Source: Gammaproteobacteria bacterium
GTDB lineage: Bacteria > Pseudomonadota > Gammaproteobacteria > GCA-002705445 > GCA-002716945
NCBI GenBank assembly: GCA_018667355.1
Contig: JABIVC010000015.1
Span: forward strand, 27,397 to 91,396
DNA: 64,000 nt
Direction: 5' to 3'
Part shown: positions 9,890 through 19,543 of the stretch, piece after piece
How positions within the stretch are numbered: the first letter of the stretch is position 1
Layout of the letters: every line of letters begins with the position of its first letter
Position numbers and translations under genes: made by a program
Notes under the pieces: generated by a model
Seen by the model: only the letters and a program-made list of their open reading frames with translations
What the model was told of the DNA's origin: nothing
Databases searched by the model: none

Positions 9890-10817
9890 TTTAAATGATA
9901 AAAATGTTGGGATATTATGTGGTGGTTGGTCAGACGAGAGAGAAGTATCTTTAGATAGTGGCAAAACAGCTTATAAATCTCTTAAGGGTAACAATATAAA
10001 TGCCTTCCTTTTTGATTATAAAAAAGATGATATTGATATTCTCAAAGATTTTATCAAATACAAAAGAATTGATATTGTCTTAAATTTAATTCATGGTATT
10101 GGTGGTGAAGATGGGCATGTGCAGGACTATTTAGATAGATTAGGCGTAAAGTATATAGGTTCCAATGCTAAATCATCAAGCATATCTTTCAATAAAGTCC
10201 TTACAAAAGAAGTTTGGATAAGAAATAATTTAGACACTCCTCGATATTTACCGTTATCTAATGATATAACATTGAGTGATATTGAAAAAATATCGAATGA
10301 TAAATTTATATTAAAACCAGTAGAGTCTGGATCTAGCGTAGGTATTAAAATATTTAATATTGATGATTTTAGACTACATAAATCTTCTGAGATTTTAGAT
10401 AAACTTTTATTAAAAAATATAGATTCTAAAAATTATTTCATAGAGGAATTTATTAATGCTGCAGAGTACACTGCTCCAATTATTAATGGCCATGTCTTTC
10501 CGATTATCAAAATAGAAACAAAAAGAGAGTTTTATAACTATAAGGCAAAATATATAGACAAAGATACGATATTTTCTTTTCCTGATTTACCTAATAAAAT
10601 ACTCCATAAGATAAATCTAACCTGTATGAAAGCATTTAATAGCCTAGGTTGTTCTGATTGGGGTCGCGTTGATTTCTTTATGAATGACAAATATTCTATT
10701 AATCTAATTGAAATAAACTCTATACCAGGCATGACAAGTCACAGCTTAGTTCCTAAGTCTGCTAAAAAAAATGGTATATCTTATTACGAACTACTTTTAT
10801 TGCTTTTAAAAAACTAA
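9882..10817 (+). CDS. ddl: D-alanine-D-alanine ligase
   Basis: ATP-grasp ligase making the D-Ala-D-Ala dipeptide used by MurF. It is 311 aa. Motifs visible are GGWSDEREVSLDSG at the N-terminus, HGIGGEDGHVQDYLD near residue 70, ILKPVESGSSVGI in the ATP-grasp core, and EINSIPGMTSHSLVP with the metal-binding Glu and Asn near the end. ftsQ starts 1 bp after the stop. Confidence 0.95.
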   Translation: MSNLNDKNVGILCGGWSDEREVSLDSGKTAYKSLKGNNINAFLFDYKKDDIDILKDFIKYKRIDIVLNLIHGIGGEDGHVQDYLDRLGVKYIGSNAKSSSISFNKVLTKEVWIRNNLDTPRYLPLSNDITLSDIEKISNDKFILKPVESGSSVGIKIFNIDDFRLHKSSEILDKLLLKNIDSKNYFIEEFINAAEYTAPIINGHVFPIIKIETKREFYNYKAKYIDKDTIFSFPDLPNKILHKINLTCMKAFNSLGCSDWGRVDFFMNDKYSINLIEINSIPGMTSHSLVPKSAKKNGISYYELLLLLLKN

Positions 10818-10818
10818 T

Positions 10819-11481
10819 ATGAAAAACATATTTTCAATAAGTTTATTTTTGATAATTTCAATTGGTATATATAATTATTCAATATTTTTTGGCACTAATC
10901 CTATAAAACATGTCTATAAAGAAGGTACATTCACATATAGTAATGAAACTAATGTTGATAACATTTTGAAATCCTATATTTCTCATGAGCTATATGAAAT
11001 CAATCTTCGAGAGATAAAAAATTTAATAGAAGAGGATATTTGGATAAAAAATGCTCAGATTATACTTGATCCCCCAGACATAATCATAGCTAAGATATCT
11101 GAATTTAAACCATTATATTTATGGAATAACTCTTTTTATGTAGATGATAAGGGTGTTTCTATATCGCCAACAGAATTTCCTATAAAAAATATTCTAAAAA
11201 TAACTAGTAACAATGATACTCAGGAAGCTATGTATAATTTATATCTTAGTGTTCAAAGATTATTCTCTGTAATTAATATAGACGTTATCGAATTATCAAA
11301 AAATAATGATATGATGGTTATACTGACTCCTCAATATAGGTTCTCTGTACGTCATAATAATTTTGATTTAAAGCTAAATGAATTTATATCAGTATATGAC
11401 CAATTCATTCTAACTCAGGACCCTATAAAAATAAGAAAGAATATTGATTTAAGATACCCTACAGGTTTTGCTGTACAGTAA
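10819..11481 (+). CDS. ftsQ: Cell division protein FtsQ
   Basis: Bitopic divisome protein that bridges early and late division proteins through FtsB/FtsL. It is 220 aa, shorter than E. coli FtsQ (276 aa). One N-terminal membrane segment (about residues 4-22) is followed by a POTRA-like part with the pattern LIEEDIWIKNAQI and then the beta-rich FtsQ region. Sequence similarity is modest, so the call also rests on position between ddl and ftsA. The C-terminus is shortened relative to E. coli. Confidence 0.88.
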   Translation: MKNIFSISLFLIISIGIYNYSIFFGTNPIKHVYKEGTFTYSNETNVDNILKSYISHELYEINLREIKNLIEEDIWIKNAQIILDPPDIIIAKISEFKPLYLWNNSFYVDDKGVSISPTEFPIKNILKITSNNDTQEAMYNLYLSVQRLFSVINIDVIELSKNNDMMVILTPQYRFSVRHNNFDLKLNEFISVYDQFILTQDPIKIRKNIDLRYPTGFAVQ

Positions 11482-11499
11482 ATAATGATATCATAAGGC

Positions 11500-12750
11500 A
11501 TGTCTACTAATACAATCAAAGATGAATTCATTGTTGCACTCGATATTGGCACTACCAAAGTTTTATGTTTAGTCGCTGACTATGATGAAGATGGAGAATT
11601 AAGATTAGTCGGTGTTGGTCAAGAATCATGCAGTGGTCTAAATAAAGGCGTGATATCAGAAATCGATGCTACTGTTAAGAGCATTCGAAAAGCTAAAGAT
11701 CAAGCCAGGACCATGACTAATTGTAAATTTACTAAAGTTATTACCGGGATTGCTGGGAATCATATTCAGAGTTATAATGGAAATGCAGCAATCAATGTTT
11801 TAAATGAAGAGGTTACTCAAGAAGATAAAGATAAGGTTATTGCAAGCGCAAGTGATATTAGTATTCCTCCTGACCAAGAAATTCTTCACAGAATTCCACA
11901 GTATTTTACTATAGATGGTCAAATGGGCATCAAAGAGCCGATTGGGATGGCTGGGAAAAGGCTAGAGGCAAATGTTCATGTTATTACTTGCTCAACTACT
12001 GCAAAGAAGAATTTAACAAAATGTATAGAAAATAGCTTTTTAGAGGTTGATGAATTTGTATTACAACCAGTAGCCTCTAGTTATTCTGTCTTAACAGATG
12101 AGGAAAAGTCATTAGGGGTATGTCTTGTTGACATAGGTGGAGGTACTACAGATATAGCAATATTCACAGATGGTGATATCAAACATACAGCAGTAATACC
12201 CCAAGCTGGACAATTAGTAACAAATGATATTCGTATAGGGTTACGTACTTCATTAGAGGCAGCTGAAGATATAAAAAAGAAGTATGGTAGTTTAATTAAT
12301 GAGCCAAATGATGCTCAAATCAATATATCAGTCCCTTCGATTTCTGATAAGCCAGATTCAGAGATCAGCAAGCCAAGTCTTACACATATAGTTACATGTA
12401 GAATTGATGAAATATTCCATCAAATTGAGAAAGAAATTAATGATAGTGGATGGGCATCAAAAATTAGAGCAGGCATTGTTTTCACTGGTGGTGGCTGCAA
12501 GTTGAATGGATTAGACACATATGCTGAAAATAAATTACTGATGCCAACCAGGATTGGTAGTCCTAAAGATATAATTGGTATACAGAATTTAAGCGGGCAA
12601 ACAAGATATTCAACTGCTGTTGGTTTATTATTATATAAAGATGAGAAACTCAGTGATATGCCTCATAGACAAAAATCTGATAATCCAGTCATAAAATATA
12701 TTGATACAATCTGGAAGAAATTTTCCATTTACTTTCAAAGAGAACTTTAA
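11500..12750 (+). CDS. ftsA: Cell division actin-like ATPase FtsA
   Basis: Actin-fold protein that tethers FtsZ filaments to the membrane and recruits late divisome proteins. It is 416 aa. Phosphate-binding loops VALDIGTTKV (N-terminal) and LVDIGGGTTDIAIF (near residue 210) and the adenosine motif FTGGGCKLNG are intact. The last residues, IDTIWKKFSIYFQREL, form a plausible amphipathic membrane-targeting helix. ftsZ normally follows immediately, but lpxC comes next after only 99 bp. An intact FtsA argues that an FtsZ partner exists elsewhere, unless division works differently. Confidence 0.95.
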   Translation: MSTNTIKDEFIVALDIGTTKVLCLVADYDEDGELRLVGVGQESCSGLNKGVISEIDATVKSIRKAKDQARTMTNCKFTKVITGIAGNHIQSYNGNAAINVLNEEVTQEDKDKVIASASDISIPPDQEILHRIPQYFTIDGQMGIKEPIGMAGKRLEANVHVITCSTTAKKNLTKCIENSFLEVDEFVLQPVASSYSVLTDEEKSLGVCLVDIGGGTTDIAIFTDGDIKHTAVIPQAGQLVTNDIRIGLRTSLEAAEDIKKKYGSLINEPNDAQINISVPSISDKPDSEISKPSLTHIVTCRIDEIFHQIEKEINDSGWASKIRAGIVFTGGGCKLNGLDTYAENKLLMPTRIGSPKDIIGIQNLSGQTRYSTAVGLLLYKDEKLSDMPHRQKSDNPVIKYIDTIWKKFSIYFQREL

Positions 12751-12849
12751 GTTTAAAAATTTGTCTTACACTAGATAAGAATCAGTTAAATTATAAAAAA
12801 ACCTCCCAAAGGCTTGATATTACTGAACATTCATTTAAAATTAGTGCAT

Positions 12850-13761
12850 ATGCTTAAACAAAGAACATTATCTAGTAAAATAAAGGCTTCAGGCGTTGGT
12901 CTCCATACTGGTAAGAAAATATCTTTATCATTAAACCCAGCTCCTGTAAATTCTGGGATTGTGTTTTTAAGGACAGATATCAAGTCAGATCCGATAAATG
13001 CATCTTTAGAAAATGTCCATGATACAAGATTATCTACAACTTTATCAAATAATTCTGCAAAGATTTCAACCGTAGAGCATTTGCTTTCTGCATTAGCAGG
13101 ACTTGGTATCGATAATGCGCTTATAAAGCTTGATGGACCAGAAGTACCAATAATGGATGGTAGTGCGAGACCATTTGTGTTTATGATTCAATCAGCCGGT
13201 ATTCAAGAGCAGGGTGATACTAAGAAGTTTATAAAGATAAAGAAAGCGATTGAGGTTAGACAAGATGAAAAATGGGCAAAAATTGAACCATTCGAAGGTT
13301 TTAAGGTAGCTTTTACGATAGATTTTAATCATCCTGCTTTTAGTGAAAGCTCACAGTCATCTGAAATAGACTTTTCATCGGTATCTTATTTAAGCCAAGT
13401 TAGTCGCGCGAGAACATTCGGTTTTTCTAAAGATATTGAATTACTGCGCAAAAATAATTTAGCATTAGGTGGCAGTGTTAATAATGCTATAGTGATTGAT
13501 GATTATAAAGTCGTAAATGAAGAAGGTGTCCGTTTCCAGGATGAGTTTGTTAAGCATAAAATATTAGACGCAATAGGTGATTTATATTTATTAGGACATG
13601 GCTTAATAGGATCTTTTTCTGCTTATAAGTCTGGTCACCATTTGAATAATCTTCTACTGAGAGAATTGGTTAATAATCAAGATGCATGGGAAGAAGTTAC
13701 TATAGAGGATAATGAGAAATCTCCAATCTTTTATAGCACGCCAGAGCCACATATTGTTTAG
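12850..13761 (+). CDS. lpxC: UDP-3-O-acyl-N-acetylglucosamine deacetylase LpxC
   Basis: Zinc deacetylase for the committed step of lipid A synthesis, so the cell makes an LPS-type outer membrane. I choose ATG at 12850 ([10 protein letters not shown]), giving 303 aa. An in-frame ATG 36 bp upstream would add 12 unconserved residues. Zinc ligands and active-site residues are visible: [15 protein letters not shown] (His about 79), [18 protein letters not shown] (His and Asp about 238-242) and SGHHLNN. It ends 2 bp from convergent dciA. Confidence 0.95.
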   Translation: MLKQRTLSSKIKASGVGLHTGKKISLSLNPAPVNSGIVFLRTDIKSDPINASLENVHDTRLSTTLSNNSAKISTVEHLLSALAGLGIDNALIKLDGPEVPIMDGSARPFVFMIQSAGIQEQGDTKKFIKIKKAIEVRQDEKWAKIEPFEGFKVAFTIDFNHPAFSESSQSSEIDFSSVSYLSQVSRARTFGFSKDIELLRKNNLALGGSVNNAIVIDDYKVVNEEGVRFQDEFVKHKILDAIGDLYLLGHGLIGSFSAYKSGHHLNNLLLRELVNNQDAWEEVTIEDNEKSPIFYSTPEPHIV

Positions 13762-13763
13762 TT

Positions 13764-14033
13764 TTAATCACTAATAGTTACTCTAATATCATTAATTTCA
13801 CAGAATGAATTATCTCTCAATAAATCAATATATTGCTGTTTTTCAAATCTCATTAATGTTGCTATAGAGCTATTCTTGCATGCTATTATTAGTACATCTT
13901 CCTTAACCGAACTAACCTCTATATTATCGAGAACATTCTTTGGAAAAACATCATAAATATAGCAAGTTAAGTCTTTGATTAAATCATTCTTATTGATAAG
14001 ATGCACAGGTATGAATGACGATATTTTTTTCAT
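13764..14033 (-). CDS. dciA: DciA-like helicase-loading factor (DUF721)
   Basis: Small protein (89 aa) matching the DUF721/DciA family, which loads the DnaB helicase in bacteria lacking DnaC. Features seen are a hydrophobic core with DVFPKNVLDNIEVSSVKEDVLIIAC and the typical length. Location between lpxC and secA on the opposite strand is the usual gammaproteobacterial place for this gene. Convergent with lpxC, divergent from secA. A perfect -10 box lies 5 bp before the ATG. Confidence 0.75.
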   Translation of the reverse strand: MKKISSFIPVHLINKNDLIKDLTCYIYDVFPKNVLDNIEVSSVKEDVLIIACKNSSIATLMRFEKQQYIDLLRDNSFCEINDIRVTISD

Positions 14034-14044
14034 AATCTATTATA
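14031..14044 (-). promoter_or_regulatory. -10 box of dciA, predicted leaderless start
   Basis: On the minus strand a perfect TATAAT (14044 down to 14039) is followed by AGATT and then the dciA ATG. Ordinary sigma-70 spacing puts transcription start at or within a base of the A of the start codon. No convincing -35 is seen. The call is pattern-based and untested. Confidence 0.42.
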
Positions 14045-14092
14045 CAGATTGTACGATAATAAACTCATTACATGCAAATTTATATAAGTATT

Positions 14093-16669
14093 ATGATATC
14101 AACTCTAATTAAAAAAATATTTGGTAGCAGAAATGGTCGTATTCTTAAAGAATATGGACCTCTTGTCAAAAAGATTAATGAATTAGAGAATAAATATCAA
14201 AAATTTACTCAATCAGATTTCAAGGCCGAAACTACCTTATTAAGACAAAAGTATAAGGAAAGTGAAAATCTTGATCATATTTTACCAGAAGCATTTGCTC
14301 TAACGAGGGAAGCATCTATTAGAACACTAGGCTTGAGACATTTTAATGAACAGCTCATGGGTGGCATAGCTTTACATAATGGCAAAATAGCGGAAATGAA
14401 GACAGGAGAAGGCAAAACATTAGTCTCAACATTACCTGCGTACCTTAATTCATTATCAGGACAACCAGTATTTATTATTACAGTAAATGACTATTTAGCT
14501 CTGAGGGATTCAGAATGGATGGGAAATATTTTTAATTATCTTGGACTATCTGTAGGAACAATAACAAGTAGTTTGATGCCAGAAGAGAGAAAAAAAGCAT
14601 ATGAGTGCGATATTATTTATGGAACTAATAATGAATTTGGTTTTGATTACTTGAGAGATAATATGACTTATGAGATGAGTCAAAAAGTACAAAGTAAATT
14701 AAGTTATGCAATTATTGACGAAGTTGACTCGGTTCTTATAGATGAAGCAAGAACACCCTTAGTTATATCTGGTTCTGCGAAGGAATCTAGTAACTTATAT
14801 ATGAAGATTAACAAAGTTACACAATCAATCATAAGTAGTAATAAAGATGATAATCTTTTTATGATAGATGAGAAACAAAAATCTGTTTCCTTAACAGAAG
14901 ATGGACATGGATTAATAGAGGACACTTTTGTAAAAAATAATTTACTAGCGGAAACAGAAACTTTATATGATCCAAAAAATATACAACTATTGCATTTAGT
15001 TGATGCAAGCTTAAAAGCTAATCTAATGTATCACAAAGATATTGACTATGTTGTTGAAAATAATGAAATAGTTATTATAGATGAATTTTCTGGAAGAAAA
15101 ATGCCAGGAAGAAGATGGTCTGAAGGTCTTCATCAATCGGTAGAGGCAAAAGAATCTGTAAAAATACAAAACGAAAATTTAACATATGCCTCTATTACTT
15201 TTCAAAACTATTTTAGACTATTTGATAAATTATCTGGGATGACTGGTACAGCTGATACAGAATCAATAGAGTTCCAGCAAATATATAATCTAGAAGTTAT
15301 TGTGATACCACCTCATAGAAAAATGATTAGAAAAGATCATGTAGATTTAGTATTTCTTACTTTCAAAGAAAAGTATGATGCAATTATCAAAGATATCGTT
15401 TCTATCCATAGAACTAAGCAGCCAATTTTAGTTGGAACAACTTCAATTGAGGCATCAGAATATATTTCAAAACTTTTAAAATCAAAGAAGATTAAACATA
15501 ATGTCCTTAATGCTAAACAACATCAAAAAGAAGCTGAGATAATATCTCAAGCAGGTAAGTTATCTTCCGTAACTATTGCAACAAACATGGCTGGCCGTGG
15601 AACAGATATTGTTCTTGGAGGTAAAGATTTAAATTATGAAGGAACTACCCCTGCGTTAGACAATCCAGAGGATGTTAAAAAAATAGGTGGATTATATATT
15701 ATCGGAACTGAAAGGCATGAATCTAGACGAGTAGATAATCAGTTGAGAGGTAGATCTGGTAGACAAGGAGACCCTGGAGAATCTAGATTTTATTTATCAC
15801 TAGAAGATAATCTAATGAGAATTTTTGCCTCTGACAAAGTAACAGAAATTATGAAAAAATTAGGTATGCAAGATGGAGAAGCTATAGAACACAAATGGGT
15901 ATCTAAGTCAATTGAGAATGCCCAGAAAAGAGTTGAAGCACATAACTTTGATATAAGAAAGACATTGCTGGAGTATGATGATATTGCTAATGAGCAAAGA
16001 AAAGTAATTTATAATCAGCGTAATGATATTTTATCTTCAGATGACTTAAAACTAATTTACAATAATATTCTTAATTTTACATGTGATGATTTATTAAATA
16101 GTTATATTCCTATAGATATGCCTCCAGCTCAATGGAACTTTGATGAAATCAATGAATCTTTCAAAAATGATTTTTCAGTTGATATTGACAGCTCAAATGT
16201 GATTAAAGATGGTGACCATCAAGCAAGAGAAACTTTTAAGAAGTACATTCACAGCATATTGAATAAAAAAATTCAGTCTAATCTTGATATTTTACCTACA
16301 GAAGACAAAAATGAGCTTATTAGAAATATATTTTTAAGTGTTATAGATGAAGATTGGAGAAATCATCTAAATGCTATGGATTACTTGCGCCAAGGAATCG
16401 GTCTAAGGAGCTATGCTCAAAAAAATCCTAAAAATGAATATAAAAGAGAATCCTTTGAAATGTTTGAAGAAATGTTATCTGTTAATAACCTTGAAACTAT
16501 TAAAATCTTAGCTAAAATAAAGATTAGTAATCCAAATGTCTCAGACAAGCTATCAAAAGATAATGCTTCTAGATCTAATATAGATAATACTAATTCTAAT
16601 ATCTCTAGGAATGCTTTATGCCCATGTGGTTCTGGTAAAAAATATAAAAGGTGTTGTGGTAAGTTATGA
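14093..16669 (+). CDS. secA: Preprotein translocase ATPase SecA
   Basis: Motor ATPase pushing unfolded preproteins through SecYEG. I choose ATG at 14093 (MISTLIKKIFGSRN), which aligns with the usual SecA N-terminus, giving 858 aa. An ATG at 14072 in frame would add 7 residues. Motifs are Walker A MKTGEGKTLV, Walker B IIDEVDSVLIDEARTP, GMTGTADTE, ATNMAGRGTDIVLGG, QLRGRSGRQGDPG, and the C-terminal zinc/SecB-binding tail CPCGSGKKYKRCC. It overlaps argJ by 4 bp. Confidence 0.97.
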   Translation: MISTLIKKIFGSRNGRILKEYGPLVKKINELENKYQKFTQSDFKAETTLLRQKYKESENLDHILPEAFALTREASIRTLGLRHFNEQLMGGIALHNGKIAEMKTGEGKTLVSTLPAYLNSLSGQPVFIITVNDYLALRDSEWMGNIFNYLGLSVGTITSSLMPEERKKAYECDIIYGTNNEFGFDYLRDNMTYEMSQKVQSKLSYAIIDEVDSVLIDEARTPLVISGSAKESSNLYMKINKVTQSIISSNKDDNLFMIDEKQKSVSLTEDGHGLIEDTFVKNNLLAETETLYDPKNIQLLHLVDASLKANLMYHKDIDYVVENNEIVIIDEFSGRKMPGRRWSEGLHQSVEAKESVKIQNENLTYASITFQNYFRLFDKLSGMTGTADTESIEFQQIYNLEVIVIPPHRKMIRKDHVDLVFLTFKEKYDAIIKDIVSIHRTKQPILVGTTSIEASEYISKLLKSKKIKHNVLNAKQHQKEAEIISQAGKLSSVTIATNMAGRGTDIVLGGKDLNYEGTTPALDNPEDVKKIGGLYIIGTERHESRRVDNQLRGRSGRQGDPGESRFYLSLEDNLMRIFASDKVTEIMKKLGMQDGEAIEHKWVSKSIENAQKRVEAHNFDIRKTLLEYDDIANEQRKVIYNQRNDILSSDDLKLIYNNILNFTCDDLLNSYIPIDMPPAQWNFDEINESFKNDFSVDIDSSNVIKDGDHQARETFKKYIHSILNKKIQSNLDILPTEDKNELIRNIFLSVIDEDWRNHLNAMDYLRQGIGLRSYAQKNPKNEYKRESFEMFEEMLSVNNLETIKILAKIKISNPNVSDKLSKDNASRSNIDNTNSNISRNALCPCGSGKKYKRCCGKL

Positions 16670-17841
16670 TGGAAAAAGTTTTAATTGAAGTATTAAATAT
16701 TGGTATAAAAGATAAAAGAAAAGACGCTGTTTGTTTTAAATTACCTTGTCTCTCAAAAATAGCAGTTGTTTCTACGAAGAATAAATATGCCGCTGCACCT
16801 GTTATTTTATCAAAATCTCATATATCAAAAAGTACTCCAAAATATATTTTAGTTAATTCTGGAAATGCAAATGCTTGCACTGGTAAAATAGGTATGAATA
16901 ATGCCGTCAAATGTACGAAAATATTATCTAAAAAATTTAAATGTAAGAAAGAAAATATACTTTTATCTTCAACAGGGATAATTGGTAGACAATTGCCCAT
17001 TGACAAAGTTATAAAGTCTTTAGATACCCATAACTTTAAATTTAAATCAACTTGGAAACAGGCTGCTACAGCAATTATGACAACTGATAAATTTAGTAAA
17101 TATATCAGCAGGTCATTTTTATTGCATAATACTAAGATAACGATAAACGCTATATGTAAGGGTGCGGGTATGATAGAACCTAATATGGCAACAATGTTAT
17201 CTTTTATATCTATTAATATAGATTTAAAAAAGTCAGCATTAACAAAAATTCTTAAAAAATCAGTAAATTCTTCATTTAATATGATTTCTGTAGATGGTGA
17301 TATGTCAACTAATGACACTGTTATGTTAATTACCACTGGAGAAAATAAAGATATTGATTTTAGTAATGATAAAAAAATGTTTAATGTACTAGAAAGCGAA
17401 TTAATTAAAGTATGTTGTGATTTATCAACAATGATAATAGATGATGGTGAGGGTTCAACAAAAATAATTAAGTTGAATATTCATAAGGCATATAATTTAA
17501 ATCAAGCGAAGAAAATTTCTTATAGCCTTGCTAATTCTAACTTAATTAAAACTGCAATGTATGGAGCCGACCCTAATTGGGGAAGAATTATAGCTAGACT
17601 AGGATCTATTAATAATATTAATTTTACTGATAAAAAAGTTATCCTAAAAATCAATAACATTATGGTCTATAAAAATGGCATACAGTATGATAAATGTGAT
17701 TTGAAAAAACTAAATAAATCTATGATGAAAAAAAATATAGTAATTGATCTTTTTATTAACTCTGGGAATGCCAGTCATTCAGTCTTAACATCAGATTTAT
17801 CTCATGAGTATATACATATTAATTCTGCCTATACTACTTAA
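16666..17841 (+). CDS. argJ: Glutamate N-acetyltransferase / ornithine acetyltransferase ArgJ
   Basis: Transfers acetyl from N-acetylornithine to glutamate in the cyclic arginine pathway; many members also use acetyl-CoA. It is 391 aa. The self-cleavage site is MIEPNMATML, with the nucleophilic Thr near residue 179, and upstream it carries LVNSGNANACTG and MTTD. The late motif YGADPNWGRI is intact. Start ATG (16666) overlaps the secA stop as ATGA, and a second ATG at 16669 is equally possible. The secA-argJ-mutT order is common in gammaproteobacteria. Confidence 0.94.
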   Translation: MMEKVLIEVLNIGIKDKRKDAVCFKLPCLSKIAVVSTKNKYAAAPVILSKSHISKSTPKYILVNSGNANACTGKIGMNNAVKCTKILSKKFKCKKENILLSSTGIIGRQLPIDKVIKSLDTHNFKFKSTWKQAATAIMTTDKFSKYISRSFLLHNTKITINAICKGAGMIEPNMATMLSFISINIDLKKSALTKILKKSVNSSFNMISVDGDMSTNDTVMLITTGENKDIDFSNDKKMFNVLESELIKVCCDLSTMIIDDGEGSTKIIKLNIHKAYNLNQAKKISYSLANSNLIKTAMYGADPNWGRIIARLGSINNINFTDKKVILKINNIMVYKNGIQYDKCDLKKLNKSMMKKNIVIDLFINSGNASHSVLTSDLSHEYIHINSAYTT

Positions 17842-17844
17842 TCA

Positions 17845-18768
17845 ATGAGTATAGATATTGAATGTTCAGTAGCAATTATTAGAAATAATAATGGATACTT
17901 ATTCTCTCAGCGTTTAAAAAAACCATTCCTAAACTATTTTGAGTTTCCCGGTGGCAAAGTAGAAAATAATGAGACCCCAGAGGAATGCCTAATCCGTGAA
18001 TGCTATGAAGAATTAGACATCAAAATTAAAAAGACTAAATATTATGGTCATATAATTCATTTATATGGAGAACTCTCTGTGAGATTGCATATATTTGATA
18101 TTATCGATTTTAATGGCAATATAAAATCTAACGAAAAACAAAATCTCAAGTATATTGATTATTTTAGATCCTCCGTGCTCTTTCTTGAATCGACATCTAG
18201 AGTCTTAAATAGGATTACTCTAAAAGAGTTATTATTTATAACACCACAAAAATATACCAGCTTTCTAAAAAATGTTAGCTATTTTAAGAATAATAACTCT
18301 TTCATTAGACTACGGTCATTTGATTATACTTATTCCCAATATATTCTGGCTGCAAAAAGTATATCTAATCTATGTAACATAACTAAAACCCCGTTAGTTA
18401 TTGATAAAAAATATTCTGAAAAATTAAAAGACTTAGATTATAACGGTATTCATTATACATCTGAGGATTTAAATAACATTAGGATGCATCAATATATTAG
18501 AAAAAAAGGACTAACATATTCTGCATCATGTCATAATTTAGATGATATTTTGATCGCTAATCAATATAATTTTGATTTTATATTATTGTCTCCAGTTATT
18601 ACATCTAAATATAATTATAAAACACATGGGTGGGAAAACTTTATGAGACTTGTTATCAATGCAAATATGCCAGTTTTCGCATTAGGTGGTATAAAAAAAA
18701 ATGATTTAAAAATATGTAAATCTAATGGTGGTTTTGGGATTTCAGGTATAGATGATTTCTGGTTATGA
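17845..18768 (+). CDS. MutT-type Nudix hydrolase fused to a thiamine-phosphate-synthase-like domain
   Basis: 307 aa, two domains. Residues about 1-130 are a Nudix hydrolase (MutT-like, 8-oxo-dGTP clean-up by family inference). The Nudix box runs from the GGK at about residue 36 to REC-YEEL-DI, with Asp at the usual Gly position near its end. Residues about 145-307 resemble a ThiE-type TIM barrel (SASCHNLDDILIANQYNFD, FILLSPV, LGGI). The same fusion is known in other gammaproteobacteria, where the second domain's role is unsettled. It converges with zapD 1 bp away. Confidence 0.85.
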   Translation: MSIDIECSVAIIRNNNGYLFSQRLKKPFLNYFEFPGGKVENNETPEECLIRECYEELDIKIKKTKYYGHIIHLYGELSVRLHIFDIIDFNGNIKSNEKQNLKYIDYFRSSVLFLESTSRVLNRITLKELLFITPQKYTSFLKNVSYFKNNNSFIRLRSFDYTYSQYILAAKSISNLCNITKTPLVIDKKYSEKLKDLDYNGIHYTSEDLNNIRMHQYIRKKGLTYSASCHNLDDILIANQYNFDFILLSPVITSKYNYKTHGWENFMRLVINANMPVFALGGIKKNDLKICKSNGGFGISGIDDFWL

Positions 18769-18769
18769 T

Positions 18770-19543
18770 TTATAGGGAGCAGGTAGTTAGAATAAATGTA
18801 ACATCTTCCTGATATGGAACTAAATTATTTTTATCATCTTTAGTCATAAACATAATGGTTAACCTTTGTTTACCTACACTTATTTGTGGGTAGTAGTATA
18901 AATCAGATGTGAGAGTCACTCTTATTAATAGTATATTTCTTTGTGTATTATGCCTCTCTATGAAAAATCCTTTCTCTGCCATCTTATCTTCAAATCTACC
19001 AGATTTTCTTATCACTTCTAAGATAAAGTCTATGGAGCGTTTAATAAATTGTAATGGTTCTAGCCACAAATCAATTTGTGTTTCCCTAATTAATATATCT
19101 CTTGATAACCAGAAATCTACAGAGCTTGGTTGTAGTTGAGTAAAACTATTTTTTAGAATTGTTTTAAATAGAATATCATGCTCTAAATAGTCTAAATAAT
19201 TTGATTCTAACCCATGCAGTAATTGCAGAAGCATACTTTGCTTTTCTAAAACAGAGTTTAATTTATTCTCATCCGCCTTTGCCTCAGGTGCCTCTTTAAT
19301 TTTTTTAAAATATATATATTGATTCTCTATTTCCCTTATTAATTCAGATTTTATATCACCCCTAGATAAAATCTCATATAGCTCTGTTAATGCGAGTACA
19401 GATATATAATTTTCAGTCTTATTCTCTTTGCCCTTGAAATAATTAATCTTATTTAATAAAGACTCAAGTTTAATAAATTTCCTAATTTTTTCTTGTACAG
19501 GTTCTTCATATATTGATACCTGGTTATCTGATAAACTATTCAT
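18770..19543 (-). CDS. zapD: FtsZ-bundling cell division protein ZapD
   Basis: 257 aa member of the ZapD (DUF1342/YacF) family, which cross-links FtsZ protofilaments in the cytoplasm. It resembles E. coli ZapD in N-terminal EEPVQEKIRKFIKLE, in the RGDIKSELIREIE helix, and in the C-terminal pattern LYYYPQISVGKQRLTIMFM. It overlaps coaE by 4 bp, reproducing the coaE-zapD order of E. coli, but yacG, the usual third gene, is not there. Its presence is at odds with the lack of ftsZ from the dcw cluster. Confidence 0.87.
   Translation of the reverse strand: MNSLSDNQVSIYEEPVQEKIRKFIKLESLLNKINYFKGKENKTENYISVLALTELYEILSRGDIKSELIREIENQYIYFKKIKEAPEAKADENKLNSVLEKQSMLLQLLHGLESNYLDYLEHDILFKTILKNSFTQLQPSSVDFWLSRDILIRETQIDLWLEPLQFIKRSIDFILEVIRKSGRFEDKMAEKGFFIERHNTQRNILLIRVTLTSDLYYYPQISVGKQRLTIMFMTKDDKNNLVPYQEDVTFILTTCSL

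Noticed and set aside
16818..17336. 172-codon minus-strand open frame inside argJ
   Set aside because: argJ is intact on the plus strand and the antisense translation shows no motif.
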